Assembly (NCBI GenBank): GCA_964577835.1
Contig: CAZOBN010000003.1
Coordinates: 1-64,000, forward strand
DNA length: 64,000 nucleotides
Reading direction: 5' to 3'
Source of the DNA: CAVVYA01 sp964577835
Lineage (GTDB): Bacteria; Pseudomonadota; Alphaproteobacteria; SMXQ01
A program made the translations under genes and the position numbers. Positions 26,220-34,217 of the stretch are shown one piece after another; the stretch's first letter is position 1, and each line of letters begins with the position of its first letter. The notes beneath the pieces are model-generated. The model did no database searches and was not told the DNA's origin. It saw only the letters and a program-made list of their open reading frames with translations.

Positions 26220-27290
26220 CTATTGCCCGCCGGCACGTTTGAACTCGTTGATGGCGCGCTCGACCAACGGCTTGGGCGCGCCGAAGGTTTTGTCGAGCAG
26301 CGCCAGGATCTGCTCGTGGCTGCCGACCTCGATCTCGGCGCCCATCTTGCCGGCCTCGGCCAGCATCGCCGGGTCCTTGGCCATTTCCGCGAAGCCCTGG
26401 CGCAGCGCGGCGGCGACGTCGGCCGGAATGCCCGGCGGTGCGGCGTAGGAGCGGCCGTATTCCTGACGGGCGAGCAGGAGTTCCATGACCTGACGGCTTT
26501 CCGGATCCGTGATGCGATCGACGATCACCGGCACATCCTTCAATTCGGGATGGGACGCCAGCGCGATCTGCAGCACGACGCGCGCCTTCTTGTCGCGCAG
26601 CCAGTCCGGCTTGCTCGCCTTGAGGCTCGACCAGTCGGTGCCGACGATGCCGTGGACCTCGCCGCGCTCCATGGCCAGGCTGGTCTCGCCGGTGCCGGAA
26701 TAGCCGGTGATGACCTTGAACTTGGTGCCGATCAGGTTATTCAGCAGGTTGGGGAACACCTGGGTCGAGGAATTGCCGCCGGCGCTCGATCCCACCAGCA
26801 CTTCGCCCTTGAACAGATCGTCGACCGTGTGGATCGGACTCTCGTGCCAGAACACGCCGATGTTGGAAATGCGGTTGAGGCTGATCAGCCAGGTGAACTT
26901 GAGCGGATCGAATTTGGTCTGGGTATTGCCGAACAGCGGCTCGAACGCGGTGCCGGCCTGGAAGATGCCGAGCGCGGAGCCGTCTTTCGGCGCCACGTTG
27001 TAGACCCAGTTGGCGGCGACCACGCCGCCGGCGCCCGGCATGTTCTTCGGCACCACCGCGGGGTTGCCCGGCAGATGCTTGCCGAGATGGCGGCCGGCGA
27101 GGCGGCCGTAGACATCATAGCCGCCGCCGGTGCCCGAGCCGATGGCGATGGTGACGGTATGGCCCTTGAAATCGGCGGCATGGGATTCGCCGGCGAGGCC
27201 GACGGCTGTCGCCGCCGCGGCGCACAGGGCTGTGACGAAGAAACGCGCGCGCCCATTGAACGCTGATCTCAGTACGCGAGATGCCGTCAT
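26220..27290 (-). CDS. TctC/Bug-type substrate-binding protein
   Basis: A 356-residue exported receptor. The ATG at 27290 follows GGGAGG by five bases; the open frame continues to 27401 without a better site. The signal ends near SHAADF. Family features are GSGTGGGYDVYGRLAGRHLG and KNMPGAGGVVAANWVYN. It is the last gene of the acyl-CoA catabolic unit, so its ligand may be the acid that unit degrades, such as a hydroxycinnamate. No TctA/TctB partner is present. Confidence 0.92.
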   Translation of the reverse strand: MTASRVLRSAFNGRARFFVTALCAAAATAVGLAGESHAADFKGHTVTIAIGSGTGGGYDVYGRLAGRHLGKHLPGNPAVVPKNMPGAGGVVAANWVYNVAPKDGSALGIFQAGTAFEPLFGNTQTKFDPLKFTWLISLNRISNIGVFWHESPIHTVDDLFKGEVLVGSSAGGNSSTQVFPNLLNNLIGTKFKVITGYSGTGETSLAMERGEVHGIVGTDWSSLKASKPDWLRDKKARVVLQIALASHPELKDVPVIVDRITDPESRQVMELLLARQEYGRSYAAPPGIPADVAAALRQGFAEMAKDPAMLAEAGKMGAEIEVGSHEQILALLDKTFGAPKPLVERAINEFKRAGGQ

Positions 27291-27417
27291 CGAAGCCTCC
27301 CATCCGCTGGGCCGCGCACCTATTGATGTCGCGGCGTTATCGTCTCTCATGTTCTCGGCACGTCTCGAATCGGCCCGTGGCGGCGCGATTGCGCCAGCCA
27401 CGGGTATCGGATGTCGG

Positions 27418-28377
27418 TCAGCGCTTGGTCTGGCGCTTGACCCCAGTCTTCTTAGATGCCGTCTTCTTAGCCGGCGCCTTGGCCGACAGTTGCGCGGCGG
27501 CAGCCGCCTTCGGCTTCGCCGACGCGGCCTTCTGGTTTTCCTTCAGGGCGCGCTTGCGGTCGTACTGGCCGAGTCCCGGACGATAGGTCTTGTCGTCGAG
27601 GAACTGTTTCATGCCGTGCTCGCGGCCCCTTTCCTTGTCGACGAACTTCAGCGCGTCGCTCTTGCAGTTGAGGTAGTCGGCGGCCTCGGGCTCGTTCATG
27701 AAGCGCACGGCGCGGATCGCTTCCTTGGTGTAGCGCATCGCCATGGGATTCTTTTCCATCAGCTTCTTCGCGAGCTTGACGGTCTCCGCCTTGAGCTTCG
27801 CCTTGGGCACCGAGTAGTTCACATAGCCGATCTCGGCGGCCCGCTTGCCGTTGAACGGATCGCCGGTCACCGCGTAATACATCGCGTTGCGGAAATTCAT
27901 GAGCTGGGTGACGTTCCAGCTGACGATGCCGCCCGGGATGATGCCCCAGTTGACTTCCGAGAGGCCGAAGATCGCGTCGTCCGCCGCGATGGCGAAGTCG
28001 CAGGCCGCGACCTGGGTGAAGGCGCCGCCGAAGCAGAAGCCGTTGACCATGGCGATGGTCGGCTTCGGAAAGCGCGACAGCTTCTGCCAGCGCCAGGCGT
28101 TCGAGGCGTTGCGCGCCTTGTGCCGCGCCGCCGGGTCGGCCTGGGTGCCGCGGAAATAGAGCTTGATGTCCTGGCCGGCGGAGAACGCCTTGCCGGCGCC
28201 GGTGATCACCAGCACGTCGGTTTCGTCGTCGACCGCGAGCTCCTCGAGCGCGTCGTCCATGTCGAGATGGAGCTGCGGGCTCATGGCGTTGCGCTTGTCG
28301 GGACGGTTGAAGATCACCCAGGTGACGCCCTTGTCCTTCTCGATCAGGATGGTCTCGTATTTCTTGTTGGTTGCCAT
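27418..28377 (-). CDS. p-Hydroxycinnamoyl-CoA hydratase/lyase-like crotonase
   Basis: A 319-residue crotonase-fold protein. It matches the hydroxycinnamoyl-CoA hydratase-lyase group at GVTWVIFNRPDKRNAMSP, CFGGAF, FGLSEVNWGI and GMKQFLDDK. The catalytic glutamate (E141) and the tyrosine of LYFRG (Y74) are kept; the usual serine after GGGF is Thr121. The enzyme hydrates and cleaves feruloyl- or coumaroyl-CoA to an aromatic aldehyde and acetyl-CoA. A C-terminal tail of about 40 residues is rich in Lys and Ala. It lies between the acyl-CoA dehydrogenase and a TctC receptor. Confidence 0.87.
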   Translation of the reverse strand: MATNKKYETILIEKDKGVTWVIFNRPDKRNAMSPQLHLDMDDALEELAVDDETDVLVITGAGKAFSAGQDIKLYFRGTQADPAARHKARNASNAWRWQKLSRFPKPTIAMVNGFCFGGAFTQVAACDFAIAADDAIFGLSEVNWGIIPGGIVSWNVTQLMNFRNAMYYAVTGDPFNGKRAAEIGYVNYSVPKAKLKAETVKLAKKLMEKNPMAMRYTKEAIRAVRFMNEPEAADYLNCKSDALKFVDKERGREHGMKQFLDDKTYRPGLGQYDRKRALKENQKAASAKPKAAAAAQLSAKAPAKKTASKKTGVKRQTKR

Positions 28378-28428
28378 CGTGGTTCCTCCTTGAATGCGTG
28401 GTTTTGCTTGCGATCTGTGTGTCCGAGG

Positions 28429-29583
28429 TCAGCCGTATGTTTTGAGGACGTGCCGGGCGATGACCATCTTCATGACCTCCGTCGCGCCCTCGGTGATACG
28501 GTAGCTGCGCTGCTGGCGCCAGAACTTTTCGATCGGCAGATCGGTGGTCAGGCCGATGCCGCCGTGGATCTGCATGCAGCGGTCGGCGACGCGGAACGCC
28601 ATCTCGTCGGCGTAGGATTTCGAGGTATAGGCCTCGACCCTGGCATCCTCCCCGGCATCGGCCTTGGCCGCCGCCTGATAGACCATGAGGCGCGCCGCCT
28701 GCAGCTCGGTATAGGAATCCACCAGCATGAACTGGATGGCCTGGCGGTCCGCCAGCGGCTTGCCGAAGGTGACGCGCTGCTTGGCGTAGGAGGTCGCCAT
28801 CTCGAGACAGCGCTCCGCGACGCCCAGCGCCCGCGCCCCGTGCTTGACGCGACCCACGCCGAGCCATTGCTGGCCGAGCTTGAAGCCTTCGCCTTCGCCG
28901 CCGACCCGGTGGCTGACCGGCACGCGCACATTGTCGAACACGATCTCTGACGGGCGGTCGCCCATCATGGTCTCGTAGCGCGCGGTGATCTTGACGCCTG
29001 GCGTGTCCATATCGACCAGGAAACAGGAGATGCCGCCGCGCGAACCCTTGGCGCGGTCGGTCGCCGCCATGACTTGGGCAAAGTGGGACTTGTCGGCGCC
29101 GCTGATGAATCGCTTCACGCCGTTGATCACGTAATGGTCGCCGTCGCGCACCGCCGTCGTGCGCATGGAGCCCGGGTCCGATCCGGCGTCCGGCTCGGTC
29201 TGCGCGAAGCAGGCGCGCTTCTCGCCGCGCAGCACCGGCATCAGGTATTTTTCCTTCATCTCGCCTTCGAGGTCGTAAAGGATGGCGCGCACGGTGGGGC
29301 CCATGATGCCTTCGCCGCGCGACGGCAGGGCGATGGTGCGGGCCAGTTCCTCCCACACCACCACGCGCGGCATGATGCCGAGGCCCAGCCCGCCGTATTC
29401 CTCCGGCACCTCCATCATCCAGATGCCGATGTCCTTGGCGCGTTGGTTGAGCTTCTCGCGCCATTCCGGCTTGAGCTCCTCGCCGTCGCAGGTCTCCCGC
29501 TCGACCGGAATCAGCTCGTCGTTGACGAAGCGGCGCAGCGAGTCCTTCAGAATGCGCAGTTCTTCGGGGAGCGTGAAATCCAT
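28429..29583 (-). CDS. Acyl-CoA dehydrogenase
   Basis: A 384-residue FAD enzyme with the standard three-domain layout. FAQTEPDAGSDPGSM marks the flavin/substrate loop, GGIGLTTDLPIEKFWR the C-terminal domain, and the catalytic glutamate is probably that of ITEGATEV. It introduces a double bond into an acyl-CoA. Ten base pairs separate it from the acyl-CoA synthetase gene, so it acts in the same route, probably before the hydratase step. The exact substrate is unknown. Confidence 0.93.
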   Translation of the reverse strand: MDFTLPEELRILKDSLRRFVNDELIPVERETCDGEELKPEWREKLNQRAKDIGIWMMEVPEEYGGLGLGIMPRVVVWEELARTIALPSRGEGIMGPTVRAILYDLEGEMKEKYLMPVLRGEKRACFAQTEPDAGSDPGSMRTTAVRDGDHYVINGVKRFISGADKSHFAQVMAATDRAKGSRGGISCFLVDMDTPGVKITARYETMMGDRPSEIVFDNVRVPVSHRVGGEGEGFKLGQQWLGVGRVKHGARALGVAERCLEMATSYAKQRVTFGKPLADRQAIQFMLVDSYTELQAARLMVYQAAAKADAGEDARVEAYTSKSYADEMAFRVADRCMQIHGGIGLTTDLPIEKFWRQQRSYRITEGATEVMKMVIARHVLKTYG

Positions 29584-29592
29584 GGTGTCCCC

Positions 29593-31704
29593 TCAGGCCT
29601 GGACGGCGGCGCGGGACCGCGCCTGAGCGTCGGTGAAAACAGGCCGCACATCGACGGCGCGGACGCCCTGACCCTCGGGCAGGACGATCAGCGGATTGAC
29701 CTCGAGATCGCTCAGCAGATGGCGGTGCGACAGATACAGGGTGGACAGGCCGACGATGGCGCGTTCGAGCGCCGCCATATCCGCCGGCGGTTTGCCGCGG
29801 AAGCCCGCGAGCAGCTTGGCGATCTTGAGTTCGGAGAGCATCTCCCTGGCATCCTCCGGTCCGACCGGCAGCAGGCGCAGTGCCGCGTCCTGCATCAGCT
29901 CGACCAGGATACCGCCGGCGCCGACCAGAATCACCGGCCCATAGAGCGGATCGGTGCGCGCGCCGAGAATGACCTCGACGCCGCTGACCATCTCCTGCAC
30001 CAGATAGCCGGAGATGCGCGCGGTGGGCGCCGCCTTGCGGATACTGTCGGCGAGCTCCTTGGCTCCGGATTCCACATCGGCCGGCGTGCGCAGGTCGAGC
30101 AGCACGCCCCCTACTTCGGTCTTATGGCTCACGTCCGGCGAGACGATCTTGAGCGCCACGGGAAAGCCGATCTTGCCGGCTGCCGCGGCTGCTTCCTCGG
30201 GCCGCACGGCGAAGGCGCTGGCCGGCGGAGTCAGCCCATGGGCGGCGAGCAATCCCTGCCACGCTTCGCCCTGCAGCGGTTCGGCGCGGCCGTTGGCCTT
30301 GGGCAATTCGGCAACCGGCTTGCCTTCGAGCGCACCGAATCGGGTCAGCGCGCTGAGCGCTCTTACGGTCGGCCCGATGCCCTGCAGGAACGGAATGCCG
30401 AGAGCGTCCTGGAAGCGCACGCCTTCCTCGTCCACCGGATAGTTCATGCGGCCGAACGCGACGACGGCCTTGTCGGTCGCCGCCAGCATGTCGGTGATCG
30501 GCGTCGCATCCGTGCCCTTCCGCTTGCCGGATCTGGAAGGCAGCTGGTAAGCCCAGGCCAACGCGTCGATCTGCGGATCGTTCAGCACGGCGGCGCAGAT
30601 CTTCGCCGCGGTCGGCAGATCGGACGGGATGCCCGAGTCGAGCGGGTTCCTGACGTTGACCTCCGGGATCACGTTCGGCTTGATCGCCGCCACGGTCGCC
30701 GGCGCGTAATCCGGCATGGTGATGACCCGTTCCTTGTCCATCATGTCGTGCAGCAGATCGACGGTGCCGCCCGACGTGGTGACCCAGCCGACGCGCTTGC
30801 CCTTCGGCCGCCGCGCGTAGCGGAACGCCAGTGCGATCTCGACCATGTCCTCCAGCGTGTCGCAATTGGCGATGCCGTAGCGCCGGCACATGGCCTCGTA
30901 GGTTTCGAAATCGCCGGCGATGGCGCCGGTGTGCGACTGCGCCGCGGCGCGCGAGCGCGCGGAACGGCCCGTCTTGATGGCGACGATCGGCTTGCCGGCG
31001 GCGAGCGCGCGCGATGCGGCGGCCATGAAGGCATCGCCGCGGCGGATGCCCTCGATGAACAGCGCGATCGCCTTGGTGTGCTCGTCGTCGACCAGGAAAT
31101 TGACGTAGTCCGCCAGATCGACGCCGAGCTCGTTGCCCGACGAGATCATATAGCTGAAGGTGACGCCGCGGCTGGCCGCCGTCTGGACCCAGAACTGCAG
31201 CGTGCCGCCCGACTGGAACACCGCGGCCATGGGTCCGGCGGGAATCTGGCAGAGGTCCTCGTTGGGATAGAAGAACGCCTTCTCGCGCACGGACATGGCG
31301 CCCATGCAATTGGGGCCCGCGAGCGTCAAACCAGTGCGCGCGCACAGCGCCCTCAGCGCCTGACCGCGCCCGACGATCTCCGGATCGTCGCCTTCGCCGA
31401 TGTTCGCCGCATAGACCGTCGCCGATTTGAGACCGTGCGCCGTGCCTTCGGTCAGCGTATCGAGCACGCCCTTGGCCGGGATGATGACCAGCGCATGCTC
31501 CGCCGGTTCGGGCAAGGCCTCGAAGCTCGGGTAGCAGCGCGTGCCCCAGACCTCGGAATATTTCGGATTGATCGGGTAGATCTTACCGGGGTAGCCGTTG
31601 GCGCGGAGATTGGCGAAGATGTTGGACGGCCAGCGCGCGCGGTCGGACGCGCCCACGATGGCGACCGAACGCGCCCTGAGAACCTGCTCAGGCGACTTGA
31701 ACAA
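29593..31704 (-). CDS. ADP-forming acyl-CoA synthetase (acetate-CoA ligase family)
   Basis: A 703-residue protein from a TTG start at 31704 that follows AGGGAG by six bases; this length is normal for the family, and no ATG nearby fits. Order of domains: CoA-binding (SVAIVGASDRARWPSNIF), succinyl-CoA-synthetase-like with GPNCMGAM and AAAQSHTGAIAGDFE (phosphohistidine region), then an ATP-grasp domain (FPVALKIVSPDVSHKTEVGG). It makes an acyl-CoA from an acid, CoA and ATP. Members also activate hydroxycinnamates. It is the first gene of the minus-strand unit with the dehydrogenase and hydratase/lyase. Confidence 0.92.
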   Translation of the reverse strand: MFKSPEQVLRARSVAIVGASDRARWPSNIFANLRANGYPGKIYPINPKYSEVWGTRCYPSFEALPEPAEHALVIIPAKGVLDTLTEGTAHGLKSATVYAANIGEGDDPEIVGRGQALRALCARTGLTLAGPNCMGAMSVREKAFFYPNEDLCQIPAGPMAAVFQSGGTLQFWVQTAASRGVTFSYMISSGNELGVDLADYVNFLVDDEHTKAIALFIEGIRRGDAFMAAASRALAAGKPIVAIKTGRSARSRAAAQSHTGAIAGDFETYEAMCRRYGIANCDTLEDMVEIALAFRYARRPKGKRVGWVTTSGGTVDLLHDMMDKERVITMPDYAPATVAAIKPNVIPEVNVRNPLDSGIPSDLPTAAKICAAVLNDPQIDALAWAYQLPSRSGKRKGTDATPITDMLAATDKAVVAFGRMNYPVDEEGVRFQDALGIPFLQGIGPTVRALSALTRFGALEGKPVAELPKANGRAEPLQGEAWQGLLAAHGLTPPASAFAVRPEEAAAAAGKIGFPVALKIVSPDVSHKTEVGGVLLDLRTPADVESGAKELADSIRKAAPTARISGYLVQEMVSGVEVILGARTDPLYGPVILVGAGGILVELMQDAALRLLPVGPEDAREMLSELKIAKLLAGFRGKPPADMAALERAIVGLSTLYLSHRHLLSDLEVNPLIVLPEGQGVRAVDVRPVFTDAQARSRAAVQA

Positions 31705-31923
31705 GGGCGTCTCCCTGGTGAAGGCGGATGTTGTTTTCGTTGGCCGGCTGGCCTTTGGATGATCGATCCTCGCTGCCGGATTGTCAACGCGAGGCAATCG
31801 GCAGGACCGCGCCGATTGCGAGTACACGACCTTTGAGGCAATCTGTTTACCAGAAACGACACAATCCGGCCGCAGCATCCTGCTCACGGCCGCATCATGC
31901 ACCATTCACCGAGGAGCTCAGCC

Positions 31924-32067
31924 ATGATGATGGTCGCCATCCAACCCGCCGTCGCGCTGTTTGCCGGCATCTTGATTCTTCTGGTGCCCCGGCTTCTCAA
32001 TTATATTGTCGCCGTCTATCTGATCGTTGTCGGCATCGTCGGCCTGTGGCCGCATTTCATCCGCTGA
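31924..32067 (+). CDS. DUF3096 family small membrane protein
   Basis: A 47-residue protein with two membrane helices. The sequence PAVALFAGILILLVPRLLNY followed by IVAVYLIVVGIVGLWP is the signature of DUF3096 (a P-x-ALxAGILIL...PRLLNYIVAIYL pattern). Function is not known. A GAGGAG sequence precedes the ATG. It is about 30 bp before the split nitrile-hydratase-like genes, probably in one transcript. Confidence 0.8.
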   Translation: MMMVAIQPAVALFAGILILLVPRLLNYIVAVYLIVVGIVGLWPHFIR

Positions 32068-32096
32068 GTTCAAGGAGAGCATCATGGGAAAGCATC

Positions 32097-32417
32097 ATGG
32101 CAGGGCCACATGACAACGGCGGCCAAGCGTCCGCGACGGCCGAACCCCAGGTAAAGGACATGACCTTCTGGGAGAAGCAGATCGACGCCTTGCATACGCT
32201 GATCGGCGACGACAAGCGCCGCATCGTCGGGCGCGACGAGAACCGGCGCGCCGTCGAGTCGCTCGGCGACGACGTCTACGACACCATGAATTACTATGAG
32301 CGGTGGACGGCCGCGACCTGCCGCCAGCTCATCGACAAGGGCGTTCTGACCCAGGACGAGATCGACGCCAAGATCGCCGAGATTCGCAACCGTATCGCAG
32401 CGGAGGAGAAAGCGTGA
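32097..32417 (+). CDS. Nitrile hydratase beta-subunit-like protein, N-terminal half type
   Basis: A 106-residue helical protein resembling the N-terminal helical part of nitrile hydratase beta (or ScnA of thiocyanate hydrolase); the landmark is YYERWTAATCRQLIDKGVLT followed by QDEIDAKIAEI. In active enzymes this part contacts the metal-binding alpha/gamma subunit. The ATG at 32097 has a poor ribosome site. A 9-codon frame at 32084 (MGKHHGRAT) has a better AAGGAG site and ends inside this gene, so translation may be coupled. Its stop overlaps the next gene (GTGA). Confidence 0.75.
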   Translation: MAGPHDNGGQASATAEPQVKDMTFWEKQIDALHTLIGDDKRRIVGRDENRRAVESLGDDVYDTMNYYERWTAATCRQLIDKGVLTQDEIDAKIAEIRNRIAAEEKA

Positions 32418-32719
32418 GTGAAGCCGATGTGGTGAACAAGCCGAAATTCGCCGCCGGAGAGCGCGTCCTGGTGCGCGACGATTATCCGCCCGGCCACATC
32501 CGCACGCCGGTCTATGTCCGCGGCAAGAGCGGCGTGGTGGTGAAGTGCCACGGCGCCTTCAAGAATCCGGAGCGGCTCGCCATCGGCAAGGACGGACTGC
32601 CGAAGAAGGCGCTCTATCAGGTGCGCTTCAAGCAGACCGATGTGTGGCCGGACTACGAGGGCCCGGCGACCGACACGCTGCTGCTCGACATCTACGAACA
32701 CTGGCTCGAAAAGGCCTGA
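32414..32719 (+). CDS. Nitrile hydratase beta-subunit-like protein, SH3-like C-terminal half type
   Basis: A 101-residue protein matching the SH3-like C-terminal part of nitrile hydratase beta or ScnB: FAAGERVLVRDDYPPGHIRT, then GVVVKCHGAF and ALYQVRFKQTDVWPDY. It starts with GTG after a perfect GGAGGAG site and overlaps the previous gene, so the two products should form one beta-like unit. No alpha/gamma subunit with the VC(T/S)LCSC metal motif is found nearby; the next feature is a terminator. Confidence 0.78.
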   Translation: MSEADVVNKPKFAAGERVLVRDDYPPGHIRTPVYVRGKSGVVVKCHGAFKNPERLAIGKDGLPKKALYQVRFKQTDVWPDYEGPATDTLLLDIYEHWLEKA

Positions 32720-32742
32720 GCGGCCGATCGGGCGCGCACAAA

Positions 32743-32772
32743 AAAACAGCGTGTCGCGGGACACGCTGTTTT
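32743..32772. terminator. Bidirectional terminator
   Basis: A perfect 13-bp stem, AAAACAGCGTGTC / GACACGCTGTTTT, with a 4-nt loop lies between the convergent genes ending at 32719 and 32805. A/T tracts on both sides let it work on both strands. Confidence 0.92.
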
Positions 32773-32804
32773 CGTTTGTAACGATATTCGCTGATCGACG
32801 GCGA

Positions 32805-33212
32805 TCAGACCTCGGCTTGTGCGCTCGGCCCTTGCGGCTGACGCCGGCGGTCCGCCATGAACTGGTCGAACTCGGCCTTGTCCTTGGCGTGGCGCAGGCG
32901 CTCGAGGAATTCGCGGAATTCGCGCTGCTCCTCCTCGAGCCGACGCAGGGTTTCCTCACGATACTCGTCGAAGGCGCTGTTGCCGCTCGAACCGTAATGG
33001 CGGCCGCCATACCACTGGCTGGCCTTCTCCTGCATCCGCTCCATTTTCCGCGTCCAGCGGCCTTCGCGCATCGAGCATCCCATACGTCCGCTCCATATCA
33101 TGTAGGCGAGGACCGCCAGTCCCGCAGGCCAGAAGAGGATGAAACTCACCACCATCAGAGCGACCCAGGCCGGCCGGCCCAGTTCGTCAAGTTTCGCAGT
33201 GATGCTGCCCAT
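32805..33212 (-). CDS. DUF2852 family membrane protein
   Basis: A 135-residue protein. One membrane segment (PAWVALMVVSFILFWPAGLA) is followed by IWSGRMGC and a long, charged helix (FDEYREETLRRLEEEQREF) predicted to be coiled. This pattern is DUF2852, common in Hyphomicrobiales; the function is unknown. A 19-bp palindrome lies 19 bp before the start and resembles one at the TetR gene start, suggesting control by that regulator. Confidence 0.87.
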   Translation of the reverse strand: MGSITAKLDELGRPAWVALMVVSFILFWPAGLAVLAYMIWSGRMGCSMREGRWTRKMERMQEKASQWYGGRHYGSSGNSAFDEYREETLRRLEEEQREFREFLERLRHAKDKAEFDQFMADRRRQPQGPSAQAEV

Positions 33213-33230
33213 GGGCGTGCCCTCATGTGA

Positions 33231-33249
33231 ATGTTAATCACATTAACAT
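33231..33249. promoter_or_regulatory. 19-bp palindrome upstream of the DUF2852 gene (candidate TetR operator)
   Basis: ATGTTAA-N5-TTAACAT, a perfect inverted repeat. It has the pattern ATGTWA-N7-TWACAT, as does the 19-bp palindrome at the start of the TetR gene (33937). Confidence 0.6.
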
Positions 33250-33287
33250 AGGAGACGGCGGCACCCCTGTCAATATGGCCGGCGCCT

Positions 33288-33938
33288 TTATCTGGATAGC
33301 CCGCCGGTGAAGCCGAGCCCCTGGAGATAGATCAAAACGGCCGCCTCGAGCAGGTCCTCGGGCGCCATCGGCAACTTGCGCCGGCCCGCGTCTCCGCGCG
33401 CGAACAGCGAGGCAATGCCGTGCGACAGCGACCAGATATGCAGACTCATCATCCCCGCCGGCGGTCGCTTGTCCGGCGGCAACTGGGCGCATAGCAGCTC
33501 GGAGGCCTTGCGCAGGCTGGCGCTGGCGCGATCCGCGGCATCGCGCAGTGCCGCATCCTCGTCCGGCGAAATGCCCGCTTCGAACATGGCGGAATAGTAG
33601 GCCGGCTCGTCGCGCGCGAAGGCAAGCCAGGCGCGCCCGATATTCTCGAACGCGGTGAAGGGATCCGGCTTGCCCTCGTTCCACGCGCGGTCGAGCTGTT
33701 CGGCGAACAGCTCGAAGCCGCGGCGCGCCACGTCGGCGACGAGAGCGTCGCGGTCGCGGAAGTGACGATAGGGCGCGGCCGAGCTGACGCCGGCCGAGCG
33801 CGCCGCGTCGGCGAAGGTGAAACCGAACGGCCCCTTCTCGGCGATCAGGTCGAGCGCCGCCCGAATCAGGGCTTCGCGCAGGTTGCCGTGATGATAGCCG
33901 CGGCGCCCGCCGTCCGACGAATTGCGTGACCAGCCCAT
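33288..33938 (-). CDS. TetR/AcrR-family transcriptional regulator
   Basis: A 216-residue regulator. The N-terminal helix-turn-helix is clear (RGYHHGNLREALIRAALDLI, FTFADAARSAGVS, PYRHFRDRDAL), and the C-terminal ligand domain is TetR_C_33-like. It is upstream of the DUF2852 gene on the same strand, 75 bp away. A perfect palindrome overlaps its own start codon, which suggests autorepression. Confidence 0.94.
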   Translation of the reverse strand: MGWSRNSSDGGRRGYHHGNLREALIRAALDLIAEKGPFGFTFADAARSAGVSSAAPYRHFRDRDALVADVARRGFELFAEQLDRAWNEGKPDPFTAFENIGRAWLAFARDEPAYYSAMFEAGISPDEDAALRDAADRASASLRKASELLCAQLPPDKRPPAGMMSLHIWSLSHGIASLFARGDAGRRKLPMAPEDLLEAAVLIYLQGLGFTGGLSR

Positions 33939-33955
33939 GTAACAAGCTCTTACAT
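33937..33955. promoter_or_regulatory. 19-bp palindrome overlapping the TetR gene start (candidate self-operator)
   Basis: ATGTAA-N7-TTACAT, perfect. It overlaps the start codon of the TetR gene and shares its pattern and length with the palindrome at 33231. Confidence 0.6.
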
Positions 33956-34105
33956 CATCCGCCGGGCGAATGCAGCCGCAATCGGCCTCGCAGTATCCGA
34001 TGCCGCATCCTCCGCCTCGCCCAGCAGCGAGGGCAAATCGCGATCCTTCAGGGTCGATGAAAAGCGTTCGATACCGTCATCTCGGGACAAGGCCGCTCTT
34101 CTCCT

Positions 34106-34203
34106 TCGTCATGCCCCGGCTTGTCCGGGGCATCCACGTTCTGTTGCGACGCATAGAAAAGAAAAGTCGTGGATGGCCCGACTAAATCGGGCCCCCCACG
34201 ACT
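34106..34203. repeat. Dispersed palindromic repeat (CATGCCCCGGCTTGTC type), copy A
   Basis: It begins with a hairpin, ATGCCCCGGCTTGTCCGGGGCAT, and closes with GTGGATGGCCCGACTAAATC-like sequence. A second, longer copy is at 46083-46252. Such intergenic elements are common in Hyphomicrobiales. No coding content. Confidence 0.65.
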
Positions 34204-34217
34204 GAAAGGATTGCGAA

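Noticed and set aside
27130..28950. 606-residue plus-strand frame
   Set aside because: Antisense to hydratase/lyase and dehydrogenase genes, no recognisable domain.
29074..31836. 920-residue plus-strand frame
   Set aside because: Antisense shadow of the acyl-CoA synthetase and dehydrogenase genes.
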